The notes beneath the pieces were generated by a model. The model was given only the letters and a program-made list of their open reading frames with translations. It had not been told where the DNA came from and ran no database searches. Below are positions 1 through 5,678 of a stretch of 8,750 nt of DNA, in pieces. The stretch spans positions 1 through 8,750 of the forward strand of contig JACQUR010000006.1 of NCBI GenBank assembly GCA_016210245.1. The letters are read 5' to 3'. Both the position numbers and the translations under genes were made by a program. Numbering within the stretch: the stretch's first letter is position 1; each line of letters begins with the position of its first letter. The stretch is from Chloroflexota bacterium. Its GTDB lineage: Bacteria; Chloroflexota; UBA6077; JACQUR01.

Positions 1-213
1 GCCCGGCGGCACCAGGTCGGCCATGAACGCCGCCAGCCGTCGCAGCACGCTGGGCTTGGTCTCGAACAGGTACTTGTCGAAGTAATAGTTGCTGGTCAGC
101 CCGGAGCGGAGCACGAAGTTACCGCGCAGGTACGCGGCGTGGACCAGGTCCTGGCCCAGTTCGGCCAGGCGGCGCTCGCGCGAGAGCGCGATGATGGGGC
201 TGGGTGCGATCAC
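1..213 (-). CDS. pyrE: Orotate phosphoribosyltransferase, N-terminal part (runs off the window)
   Basis: The enzyme joins orotate to PRPP to make orotidine 5'-monophosphate in de novo pyrimidine synthesis, in the cytoplasm. Only the first 71 codons are in the window; the gene continues past position 1. The visible part carries the family's N-terminal signature, GNFVLRSGLTSNYYFDKYLF, at about residues 30-49, where the SG-x-x-S-x-Y-Y-x-D-K pattern is typical of PyrE. The PRPP-binding loop would lie outside the window. I chose the GTG at 213 because GGAGG sits six bases upstream and because this GTG overlaps the TGA of the IclR-type gene (GTGA). The two are therefore very likely translationally coupled and co-transcribed from the promoter at 1085-1113. 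The start codon is inferred; the family call rests on the motif. Confidence 0.82.
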   Translation of the reverse strand, partial: MIAPSPIIALSRERRLAELGQDLVHAAYLRGNFVLRSGLTSNYYFDKYLFETKPSVLRRLAAFMADLVPPG

Positions 214-1043
214 GCTACACCTCCAGAGAGTCCATTCGGAACCGGTAGCGGCACGGCTTGCCGTGCCGCTACGCCGGGGAAGCCCAGCTCCGCTGAGATG
301 CGCTCGGCGCACTCGAGCAGGCGGGCGAGGGCAAGCTCGCGGCGGCCCAGCCCCAGCCGCTCGCTGGGCGCCAGGACGGTGGCGCTGGCCGCCACGCGGC
401 CCTGCGCGAAGCGCAGCGGCGCCGCCAGCGCCGTCACCCCTTCGTCCAGCTCGCTCTCCGAAACCGCGAAGCCGTCGCGGCGAACGGCCTCCAGTTGGGC
501 GAGCACGGTTTCGATTCGGGTCGGGGTGCGGGCAGTGAAGGGGCGCAGGGGCTGCTGGCCCAGCAGGCGGACCGCCTCGTCAGGCGGCAGGAAGGCCAGG
601 ATTGCCTTGGCCGAGGCGGTACAGTGGAGCGGCATGGCCTGGCCCGGGCGCATGAAGAAGCTGAACTGGCGCTGGCTCTCGACGGCACGCACGCACACCG
701 CCTGGTCGCCATCGAGCACGGTCAGGAAGCTGGTCTCCTGGAGCTGCTCGGCCAGCGCGCGCAGGTGGGGCAGCGCCTGGTCCGGCACTCCGGCCTGGGC
801 GAGATAGGCGTCGCGCAGGCGCAGCACGCCAGGGCCGAGGCGGTAGCGCCGCGTGTCGGCGTCCTGGCGCACCATCCGGCACGCGCCCAGCGCCGCGAGC
901 AGGCGGTGGGTCGAACTGGGTGGCAGGCCGAGCTGCTCGCTCAGCACGCTCACCCCCAGCCCGCCCGGCGCCTCGCTCAAGGCCTCCAGGACCCGCACGG
1001 CACGGTGAACCAGTTCCATCGGGACGCGCCCCAACTCCTTCAC
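210..1043 (-). CDS. IclR-family transcriptional regulator
   Basis: A 277-residue protein with the two-part layout of IclR regulators: an N-terminal winged helix-turn-helix at about residues 9-75 (VLEALSEAPGGLGVSVLSEQ, then a recognition segment with PPSSTHRLLAAL), and an effector-binding domain at about 85-255 with the typical PLHCTASAKAILAF stretch. It would bind DNA as a dimer or tetramer and respond to a small molecule; the ligand cannot be read from sequence. It lies directly upstream of pyrE with a four-base GTGA overlap, so it may control pyrimidine genes, which is inference. I took the GTG at 1043; an ATG at 1019 is the alternative, and neither has an ideal ribosome binding site. The C-terminal tail (residues 258-267) is encoded by a perfect palindrome and lies beyond the usual end of the family, so it looks like an acquired extension. 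Confidence 0.88.
   Translation of the reverse strand: MKELGRVPMELVHRAVRVLEALSEAPGGLGVSVLSEQLGLPPSSTHRLLAALGACRMVRQDADTRRYRLGPGVLRLRDAYLAQAGVPDQALPHLRALAEQLQETSFLTVLDGDQAVCVRAVESQRQFSFFMRPGQAMPLHCTASAKAILAFLPPDEAVRLLGQQPLRPFTARTPTRIETVLAQLEAVRRDGFAVSESELDEGVTALAAPLRFAQGRVAASATVLAPSERLGLGRRELALARLLECAERISAELGFPGVAARQAVPLPVPNGLSGGVA
245..272. repeat. Perfect 13-bp inverted repeat (GTAGCG...CTTG type) inside the regulator gene
   Basis: Arms 245-257 and 260-272 are exact reverse complements (GTAGCGGCACGGC and its complement) separated by two bases. The element lies within the last codons of the IclR-type gene and is read through as VAARQAVPLP. Its outer GTAGCG and its central CTTG also occur in the larger palindromic element at 3795-3931, so both may belong to one family of dispersed palindromes. 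Confidence 0.8.
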
Positions 1044-1049
1044 GGGCAG

Positions 1050-1068
1050 CTTTCCGCCAATCGGAAAG
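1050..1068. promoter_or_regulatory. Candidate operator palindrome upstream of the IclR-type gene
   Basis: CTTTCCG and CGGAAAG form a perfect 7-bp inverted repeat with a five-base spacer. It ends six bases before the GTG start and lies just downstream of the predicted transcription start. Its inner TTTCC/GGAAA resembles the TGGAAA/TTTCCA half-sites known for IclR itself. Binding here would block transcription or translation of the regulator and pyrE. The palindrome is seen; its role as an autoregulatory operator is inferred. Confidence 0.5.
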
Positions 1069-1084
1069 AGATATCGGCACGTGG

Positions 1085-1113
1085 AAGATAGCAGCCGGCC
1101 GAGCGCATGTCAA
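1085..1113 (-). promoter_or_regulatory. Sigma-70-type promoter for the IclR-pyrE unit
   Basis: Read on the minus strand, a perfect -35 TTGACA (1113-1108) is followed after exactly 17 bp by a -10 TATCTT (1090-1085). Transcription should begin near 1078, leaving a leader of about 35 bases that contains the CTTTCCG palindrome. This is the best sigma-70-like promoter in the window. Confidence 0.68.
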
Positions 1114-1140
1114 CCGGGTCTGGCCAGTTCTTGTGCAGCA

Positions 1141-1194
1141 GGCGCGGGCTGGTCGTCCGCTGGCTCGCCGCTCCGCGGACGACCAGCCCGCGCC
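1141..1194. terminator. Strong hairpin with 20-bp perfect arms, possible terminator
   Basis: Positions 1141-1160 and 1175-1194 are exact reverse complements (arm GGCGCGGGCTGGTCGTCCGC) around a 14-base loop. The hairpin begins 22 bases past the stop codon of the YVTN remnant on the minus strand and lies upstream of the regulator promoter, so it may have been the transcription terminator of that lost gene. No run of T follows on either strand, so intrinsic termination is uncertain and a palindromic repeat element is equally possible. Confidence 0.55.
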
Positions 1195-1215
1195 ACAGGC
1201 CCGCAGGCACCACGC

Positions 1216-1431
1216 TTACCCTGCGGAAACTACTCCCACCGCTAACCTCTTCGGCGAGGCGCCAACTTTGGCCGTGGCTACCACCTGCTGCTGGCCAGTG
1301 TCGATGATGCTGACATCATCGGACCCGCTATTGCTCACCACCGCAAGCTTCCCGTCGGGGGTGAAGCCGATCCAACTGCCGCCAGCAGCATGCACCCCCC
1401 AGGAGCCAGCAAGATCCAGACCACTGCGCTG
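1216..1431 (-). pseudogene. Remnant of a YVTN-type beta-propeller protein gene (C-terminal end only)
   Basis: On the minus strand an open frame of 71 codons ends in TAA at 1216-1218 and is preceded in frame by TAG at 1432-1434. It encodes IGFTPDGKLAVVSNSGSDDV, then SIIDTGQQQVVATAKVGASP and KRLAVG. The pattern PDGK-A-V-SN-GSD-VS-ID...VVAT--VG--P is the repeat of YVTN-type (cytochrome D1-like) beta-propellers, which are normally several hundred residues long with many blades. Only about one blade plus the C-terminus remains. No good ATG start or ribosome binding site is seen; a GTG within the frame could only make a single-blade peptide. It is therefore best called a 5'-truncated gene, with the break coinciding with the left edge of the chromate cluster. 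Confidence 0.7.
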
Positions 1432-1446
1432 CTAACCAGTGTTATA

Positions 1447-1455
1447 TGCTATACT
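1447..1455 (+). promoter_or_regulatory. Extended -10 promoter candidate for the chromate operon
   Basis: TGCTATACT is an extended -10 element (TG, one base, then TATACT, 5 of 6 matches to TATAAT). It lies in a short AT-rich patch that stands out from the GC-rich surroundings, 58 bases before the ATG of the ChrB N-terminal gene. No convincing -35 is present 17 bp upstream, as is common for extended -10 promoters. Since ChrB proteins can act as chromate-responsive regulators, this is where control would be expected, but no clear operator is visible. Confidence 0.45.
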
Positions 1456-1512
1456 TCGTCCAGGGCGTCGAAGGCCGGCGGTTGAGGCCGGGTGCGGTGC
1501 CTGGCGGTGCGC

Positions 1513-2052
1513 ATGACACCCACGTGGCTGCTGCTCATCTACACCGTTCCCGCCGAGCCCTCGCGCAAGCGGGCGTTCATCTGGCGCGAGCTGAAGAAGG
1601 TGGGCGCGGTCTACCTGCGTGATGGGGTGTGCGCCCTGCCGGAGCGGGAGGAGATGCTGGCGACATTTCGCGCCATTGCCATAAAGGTCGAGGAGTTCGG
1701 GGGCCAGGCTACCGTCGTCCAGGCGGGGCAGCTCGACCCGACGCGGGCCGAGTGGGTTGCGGCCCGGGCGCGCGCGGATCGAGCGTCCGAGTACGGAGAG
1801 ATCGCCCGCGAGGCGGAGCGATTCCTGGAGCACGTCCGGCAAGAGATCGAGCACCGCGAGTTCACCTTCGCGGAGCTGGAGGAACTGGAGGCGGACCTGG
1901 GCAAGCTGAAGCGCTGGTTCCAGCAGGTGCGGTCGCGCGACTACTTCGGCGTGGAGGCGAGCAGCGGGCTCGAGGCCCTGCTCAACCGCTGCGACGAGGC
2001 GCTGGCGGTGTTTCTCGAGCGTGCCTCCGGCCAGGGCGAGGTGGCGCCATGA
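1513..2052 (+). CDS. chrB: ChrB N-terminal domain protein (chromate resistance/regulation)
   Basis: A 179-residue protein that matches the N-terminal half of ChrB. The start WLLLIYTVPAEPSRKRAFIW followed by RELKKVGAVYLRDGVCALP (about residues 5-43) is the ChrB N-terminal signature. Residues of about 85-140 are rich in Glu, Arg and Leu and probably form a coiled coil. In proteobacteria ChrB is a single protein of roughly 300 residues that senses chromate and regulates chrA. Here this half stands alone and its stop overlaps the start of the C-terminal half (ATGA at 2049-2052), so the two are translationally coupled and probably assemble together. I prefer the ATG at 1513 because the domain begins directly after it; an upstream GTG at 1492 would add seven residues. 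The Shine-Dalgarno sequence is weak for both. The family call is firm; the regulatory role is inferred from relatives. Confidence 0.85.
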   Translation: MTPTWLLLIYTVPAEPSRKRAFIWRELKKVGAVYLRDGVCALPEREEMLATFRAIAIKVEEFGGQATVVQAGQLDPTRAEWVAARARADRASEYGEIAREAERFLEHVRQEIEHREFTFAELEELEADLGKLKRWFQQVRSRDYFGVEASSGLEALLNRCDEALAVFLERASGQGEVAP

Positions 2053-2579
2053 GGTGGATTACCCGCCGCAACCTCCACGTCGACCGCACCGCCTGCCCCT
2101 GGCTCATCCGTAAGTACCTCGACCCCGAGGCTGAGTTTGTGTTCGTGCCAGCCGGGACCGATCCGGCCACCCTCGAGCGCCACAGCTTCGACATGCGCGG
2201 CGCCGAGTATGGCCACGAGGGCGAGAAGTGTACCTTCCAGGTGATGCTTGAGCGCCATCACCTCCAGGGCGACCCTGCCCTGGTCGAGATGGGGCGCATC
2301 ATCCGTGACGCCGACGTGCCCCCCAGCCGCACCCGCCGCCCTGAGGCGGCGGGCCTGGACGCCCTGATTCGGGGCTTCCAGCTCGCCGTGCCGGACGACC
2401 GCGAGAAGCTGCGCCTGACCGCGCCGCTCTACGATGCGCTTTATGCCTACTGCCAGGCCAAGGTCGCCGGCCAACCGCTCAGACAGGGCGTGCCCCGCCC
2501 CCGCTTGGGCTACAGCCGCCGCGTGGCCATGCATCTTGCAGAGGAGGAGTCAAAGGACGACCCCTCCGCGGGAACCTGA
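2049..2579 (+). CDS. chrB: ChrB C-terminal domain protein (stand-alone)
   Basis: A 176-residue protein corresponding to the C-terminal domain of ChrB, once named chromate resistance exported protein. Key visible features are VDRTACPWLIRKYLDPEAEF at residues 11-30, GHEGEKCTF at 55-63 and YDALYAYC at 128-135. The conserved Cys16, His56, Cys61 and Cys135 could bind metal or take part in redox chemistry, which is inference. No signal peptide is visible, so the protein is probably cytoplasmic. It is coupled by an ATGA overlap to the ChrB N-terminal gene, so the usual single chrB reading frame is divided here into two. A second copy of the domain is encoded at 3992-4426; the two share the signature motifs but are clearly divergent. 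This copy alone has a basic and then acidic tail after about residue 142. Confidence 0.87.
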   Translation: MRWITRRNLHVDRTACPWLIRKYLDPEAEFVFVPAGTDPATLERHSFDMRGAEYGHEGEKCTFQVMLERHHLQGDPALVEMGRIIRDADVPPSRTRRPEAAGLDALIRGFQLAVPDDREKLRLTAPLYDALYAYCQAKVAGQPLRQGVPRPRLGYSRRVAMHLAEEESKDDPSAGT

Positions 2580-2590
2580 AAGGAGTTGCC

Positions 2591-2956
2591 ATGCTTCCCA
2601 TCCAGTCCATCGTGCTGTACGCGGTCGTCGCGGGCGTGCTGGCCGCGGCGGTCCTGGCTGCGCTCTGGCCCTGGACCCGCCGCCGCGGGCGCTTCGCCCT
2701 GGCCGGCCTGACCACGGCCCTCGGCTTCATCGCCTGGAACCTGACCCTGGACGCCACCAACGCCACCGGCTTCCTCGTGGATGCGCCGGTTATTCCCGTG
2801 AGCTGGCAGGACGTGGGCAGCGGCGTGCTCGCCTTCGCCGTCACGGCGCTCGTGCTCGGCCTGTTGGCAGAACGCGAGGAGCGGGCGGCGCGCGTCGTTC
2901 GCGCGGCTGCCATGGCCGGCCTGGTGGCGCTGATCCTGGATATCTTCGTGCTCTAG
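2591..2956 (+). CDS. Small four-helix membrane protein, unknown function
   Basis: I do not recognise this 121-residue protein. It has four probable membrane helices at about residues 7-28, 35-53, 74-93 and 103-121. A basic WTRRRGR loop follows helix 1 and a charged AEREERAAR stretch lies between helices 3 and 4; both would face the cytoplasm. The loop between helices 2 and 3 (DATNATGFLVDAPVIPVSWQ) would then lie outside. Asp54 at the end of helix 2 and Asp117 in helix 4 are the notable charged residues. There are no Cys or His residues, so it is unlikely to bind metal through such side chains. The start has a good AAAGGAG seven bases upstream, and the gene begins 11 bases after the ChrB C-terminal gene, so it is almost certainly in the same operon. 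A helper role in chromate transport is possible but unproven. Confidence 0.75.
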   Translation: MLPIQSIVLYAVVAGVLAAAVLAALWPWTRRRGRFALAGLTTALGFIAWNLTLDATNATGFLVDAPVIPVSWQDVGSGVLAFAVTALVLGLLAEREERAARVVRAAAMAGLVALILDIFVL

Positions 2957-2958
2957 GT

Positions 2959-3030
2959 AAGGAGTGCAGATTTGAGAGTGCAGAATGCAGAGTGAACTCT
3001 GCACTCTGCACTCTCAAATCTGCACTCCTT
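2959..3030. repeat. 72-bp near-perfect inverted repeat of GTGCAGA units
   Basis: Arms 2959-2993 and 2996-3030 are 35 bp each, complementary except at one position (A at 2985), around a two-base loop. Each arm contains repeated GAGTGCAGA or variants. The element begins just past the stop of the small membrane protein gene and ends 24 bases before the lipoprotein start. As RNA it would form a very long hairpin that could stabilise or attenuate the transcript. There is no T-run, so it does not look like a normal terminator. It resembles a dispersed palindromic element rather than unique sequence. Confidence 0.85.
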
Positions 3031-3053
3031 CTAACGAACCTGGGAGGAGCCTC

Positions 3054-3728
3054 ATGAATAACACATTGCTGCGCAGGACGCTGCTGGGCGCCAGCGTCGC
3101 GGCGGCGATCCTGCTGGCCAGTTGCAGCGGCGGACAACCGGCTGTGAAATACCAGCCGGCGAATGCCAGCGCGCCGGCCCAGCCGCTGCGCTGGACTTTC
3201 GACCAGGACCCGGTGGGCGGCCTGCCGCCGGGTGCGGCGGTCTTCAGCGGCTCCTGGGCGGTGCGGGCCGAGCCCGGCGCCCCCAGCTCGCCCAACGCGC
3301 TGTGCCAGACGGGCACGGCTGAGTACCCGGCCCTCACGCTGGGCGAGGCGGTCTACAGCGACCTCGTGCTGGCCGCCGACTTCAAGCCCATCTCCGGGCG
3401 CACCGATCGGGCGGGCGGGCTGATTTTCCGCGTGCAGGACAAGGACAACTACTACATCCTGCGGGCCAACGCCCTGGAGAACAACGTCAACTTCTACAGG
3501 TACGCGGGGGGCCAGCGCAGTCTGCTCAAGGACGGCTCGGCCAGCGTGCCCTCCGAGCAGTGGCAGGAGCTGCGGGTCGAGGTGGTGGGCAACCACCTGC
3601 GCGGCTTCCTGAACGACGAGCCGGTCGTGGAGACCACCGACGATACCTTCACGGCCGGCCAGGTTGGCCTGTGGACCAAGGCTGACTCGACGACGTGCTT
3701 CGACGACGTCACGGTCCGGACGCCGTGA
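3054..3728 (+). CDS. Secreted lipoprotein with a DUF1080/LamG-like domain
   Basis: A 224-residue predicted lipoprotein. The N-terminus (MNNTLLRR, a hydrophobic stretch, then LLAS-C24) is a signal peptide with a lipobox, so the mature protein should be lipid-anchored at Cys24 on the outer face of the membrane. Residues of about 45-220 look like a concanavalin/LamG-type beta sandwich of the DUF1080 (3-keto-disaccharide hydrolase-like) group. The telling pieces are GGLIFRVQDKDNYYILRANA, NNVNFYRY, then WQELRVEVVGNHLRGFLND and GQVGLWTKADSTTCFDDV. Such domains usually bind carbohydrate or cell-surface ligands; no catalytic residues can be assigned. The start is set by GGGAGGAG four bases upstream. 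It lies in the same direction as the chr genes, flanked by the two large repeat elements. Its link to chromate resistance is by position only. Confidence 0.8.
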   Translation: MNNTLLRRTLLGASVAAAILLASCSGGQPAVKYQPANASAPAQPLRWTFDQDPVGGLPPGAAVFSGSWAVRAEPGAPSSPNALCQTGTAEYPALTLGEAVYSDLVLAADFKPISGRTDRAGGLIFRVQDKDNYYILRANALENNVNFYRYAGGQRSLLKDGSASVPSEQWQELRVEVVGNHLRGFLNDEPVVETTDDTFTAGQVGLWTKADSTTCFDDVTVRTP

Positions 3729-3991
3729 CGCCAGGCGATCCATCGTCTACTGATTGCTGCACAGACATCTTGACCTCGTTGCGGGCGTAGGAGCGTAGCG
3801 CGGGGGCTTGTCCCCCGCCCGCGCGCACGCAGCCTGTGGTACACCATCGTCGCGGCCGGCTGCTGCGGCAACCCCCCGCCCGCGCGCACGCAGCCTGCGG
3901 GGCGCGGGCGGGGGACAAGCCCCCGCGCTACGGGCATCCGGCGACGTCTGGATCTTCGTGCAGCGGTCAGTAGGACAATGAGGAGGCGAGC
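3729..3991. other. Gap without a gene, mostly filled by a palindromic element
   Basis: This 263-base gap between the lipoprotein and the second ChrB C-terminal gene has no credible coding region. Short open frames on either strand are translations of the repeats. The element at 3747-3973 takes up most of it. The last bases hold GAGGAGG (3980-3986), the ribosome binding site of the next gene. I see no sigma-70-like promoter, so the downstream genes may depend on readthrough from upstream or on a promoter I cannot recognise. Confidence 0.7.
3747..3973. mobile_element. MITE-like 227-bp palindromic element with imperfect terminal inverted repeats
   Basis: The outer ends match as an imperfect inverted repeat: CTACTGAttGCTGCAC on the left (from 3747), and on the right (to 3973) a sequence whose complement reads CTACTGAccGCTGCAC. 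The match continues weakly for about 30 bases. Inside is a perfect 30-bp inverted repeat (3795-3824 and 3902-3931) beginning GTAGCGCGGGGGCTTG. A perfect 25-bp direct repeat ending GCGCACGCAGCCTG lies at 3812-3836 and 3873-3897. There is no coding capacity and no clear target-site duplication. This layout fits a non-autonomous miniature element or a compound REP-type repeat; I cannot tell which without other copies. Confidence 0.6.
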
Positions 3992-4426
3992 ATGAAGTGG
4001 GTGACCCGCGCGCGGCCGAAGGTGGACCGCGTGGCCTGCCCGTGGCTGGTCAAGCGCTTCGTGGATCCGGAGGCCGAGATCCTCTATGTGCCGGCCGAGC
4101 AGGTCATGGCTGTGGCGGAGCGGGAGGGGGCCATCCCGTTCGACGTGCCGGGCGTCGAACTCGGCCACCACGGGCCGGAGTGCAGCTTCGACGCCATCCT
4201 CCGTGTCTACCGTCTGGCCGACCCCGCCCTGCGGCGGCTGGCGCTGATCGTGCGCGGGGCCGACACCGCCGCCAGGGACCTGGCGCCCGAGGCACGCGGC
4301 CTGGAGGCTATCGCCGAGGGCTTCCGCCTGGTCTACGGCGACGACCAGCACCTGCTGGAGCACGAGCTGCCGGTGTACGACGCGCTGTATGCCTATTGCC
4401 AGGCCCTGGTCGGCCAGGGCCGTTGA
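3992..4426 (+). CDS. Second stand-alone ChrB C-terminal domain protein
   Basis: A 144-residue protein that consists of little more than one ChrB C-terminal domain. It has VDRVACPWLVKRFVDPEAEI at residues 11-30, FDVPGVELGHHGPECSF at 50-66, APEARGLEAIAEGF, and YDALYAYC at 129-136. The potential ligands Cys16, His59, Cys64 and Cys136 match those of the paralogue at 2049-2579, although overall the two have diverged well beyond a recent duplication. It lacks a ChrB N-terminal partner of its own and lacks the charged tail. The start is firm, with GAGGAGG upstream. It sits 38 bases before chrA in the same direction, so the two are likely co-expressed. It might be a dedicated partner of ChrA while the first copy serves the ChrB N-terminal protein; this is inference. 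Confidence 0.87.
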   Translation: MKWVTRARPKVDRVACPWLVKRFVDPEAEILYVPAEQVMAVAEREGAIPFDVPGVELGHHGPECSFDAILRVYRLADPALRRLALIVRGADTAARDLAPEARGLEAIAEGFRLVYGDDQHLLEHELPVYDALYAYCQALVGQGR

Positions 4427-4464
4427 CGAGCCGCACCCGACAAGTGGGCCAGAGAGGGGGAGCA

Positions 4465-5676
4465 ATGACGTACGTGACCGAGCGTGCTGTCGACGGGGCT
4501 GGGCCCGTGCAGAGCGGCCTCGTCCCATTGGTGAGGTACTTCCTGAAGCTGGGCAGCCTGGGCTTCGGTGGGCCGATCGCCCTGGTGGGCTTCATGTACC
4601 GCGACCTGGTGGAGCGCCGCCGCTGGATCGACGAGGACACGTACCGGCTCGCTCTGGCGCTCGCCCAGATCATGCCCGGCCCGCTGGCCGCCCAGACAGC
4701 CATCGCCCTCGGCTACTTCCAGGCTGGGATCGCCGGGGCAACGCTGGTTGGGCTCGCCTTCGTCCTGCCCTCCTTCCTGATGGTCGTCGGGCTCTCGATG
4801 CTGTACGTAGCGTACGGGGGGCTGTGGTGGATGCAGGCCGTGTTCTATGGCCTCGGGGCAGCGGTCATCGCCATCATCGCCCTCGCCGCCTACAAGCTCG
4901 CCCGCGGGACCAACAAGCGGGATCCGCTGTTGTGGGGTATCTTCGCCGGCCTGCTGGCCGTGACGGCGCTGGCCCAGGCCGAGCTGGCCGAGTTCTTCAT
5001 CCTGGCCGGGCTCCTGGCGCTGGTCGTGAAGGCCCCGCCGGCCTGGCTCAAGGCGCGCGTGCCCTTCCTGGGCCTGGCGCCGTGGCCCCTGGCGCTGCCG
5101 CTCCTCCAGGCCGCCGCGCCGGCCGACGGGCCCAGTTCCGCCCTGCTGCTCCAGATCCTGCTCTTCTTCGGTAAGGCCGGCGCCTTTGTCTTCGGGAGCG
5201 GTCTGGCCATCGTACCCTTCCTGTACCAGGGCGTGGTCCAGCAGTACGGCTGGCTGAACGAGCAGCAGTTCGTGGACGCAGTGGCGGTGGCCATGATCAC
5301 GCCCGGCCCGGTGGTCATCACCGTCGCCTTCATCGGCTACCTGGTCGCCGGCCTCGCGGGGGCGAGCGCGGCCGCGCTCGGGATCTTTCTGCCCGTGTAC
5401 GTCCTGACCATTATCCCGGCCCCGTGGTTCAAGCGGCACCGCGACAACGCCCAACTCAAGGCGTTCGTCCAGGGCGCCACCGCCGCCGCGACTGGCGCCA
5501 TTGCAGGTGCGGTGGTCGTGCTGGGCCAACGCGCGATCCACGACCTGCCGACGGCGGCGATCGCGCTAGCTAGCCTGGGCGTGCTCTGGCGCTTCAAGCT
5601 GCCGGAGCCGCTCCTGGTGCTGGCAGCCGGGGCGCTCGGGCTGGCGCTCTGGCCCCTGGCGCGGGGAGGGGTATAG
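4465..5676 (+). CDS. chrA: Chromate transporter ChrA (two-domain CHR family)
   Basis: A 403-residue integral membrane protein, the usual length for the long-chain CHR family, which exports chromate from the cytoplasm using the proton motive force. It has the two homologous halves of the family. The N-terminal half carries LGSLGFGGPIALVGFM (GFGGP at 33-37) and QIMPGPLAAQ (PGP at 71-73). The C-terminal half carries FFGKAGAFVFGSGLAIVPFL (234-253) and MITPGPVVITVAFIGYLVAG (PGP at 280-282). Roughly ten to twelve hydrophobic helices are visible. The reading frame stays open far upstream of the gene, but the ATG at 4465 is right: it follows AGAGAGGGGGAG and sits where the family normally begins. Its stop is two bases before the next gene, so the two are translationally linked. 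Sulfate-like oxyanions other than chromate are a possible substrate in this family. Confidence 0.93.
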   Translation: MTYVTERAVDGAGPVQSGLVPLVRYFLKLGSLGFGGPIALVGFMYRDLVERRRWIDEDTYRLALALAQIMPGPLAAQTAIALGYFQAGIAGATLVGLAFVLPSFLMVVGLSMLYVAYGGLWWMQAVFYGLGAAVIAIIALAAYKLARGTNKRDPLLWGIFAGLLAVTALAQAELAEFFILAGLLALVVKAPPAWLKARVPFLGLAPWPLALPLLQAAAPADGPSSALLLQILLFFGKAGAFVFGSGLAIVPFLYQGVVQQYGWLNEQQFVDAVAVAMITPGPVVITVAFIGYLVAGLAGASAAALGIFLPVYVLTIIPAPWFKRHRDNAQLKAFVQGATAAATGAIAGAVVVLGQRAIHDLPTAAIALASLGVLWRFKLPEPLLVLAAGALGLALWPLARGGV

Positions 5677-5678
5677 GG

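Noticed and set aside
2841..3743. Open frame on the minus strand covering the hairpin and lipoprotein gene
   Set aside because: The frame passes through a repeat and is antisense to a gene with a convincing lipoprotein signal and ribosome binding site.
3812..3897. Two 25-bp direct repeats, considered as a CRISPR array
   Set aside because: Only two units, spaced by 36 bases that themselves lie in a palindromic element; no further units and no cas genes are present.
3709..3918. Small minus-strand open frame in the gap before the second ChrB-C gene
   Set aside because: It consists mostly of the translated direct and inverted repeats and has no credible ribosome binding site.
3494..4528. Long open frame of 344 codons on the minus strand
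   Set aside because: It runs antisense over the lipoprotein gene, the repeat element and the second ChrB-C gene. Its translation is low-complexity Arg/Gly/Ala sequence without a family, as expected from GC-rich shadow frames.
4393..5541. Long open frame of 382 codons antisense to chrA
   Set aside because: Its composition is rich in Gly, Gln, Glu and His with no domain, while the opposite strand encodes a clear ChrA with conserved motifs.
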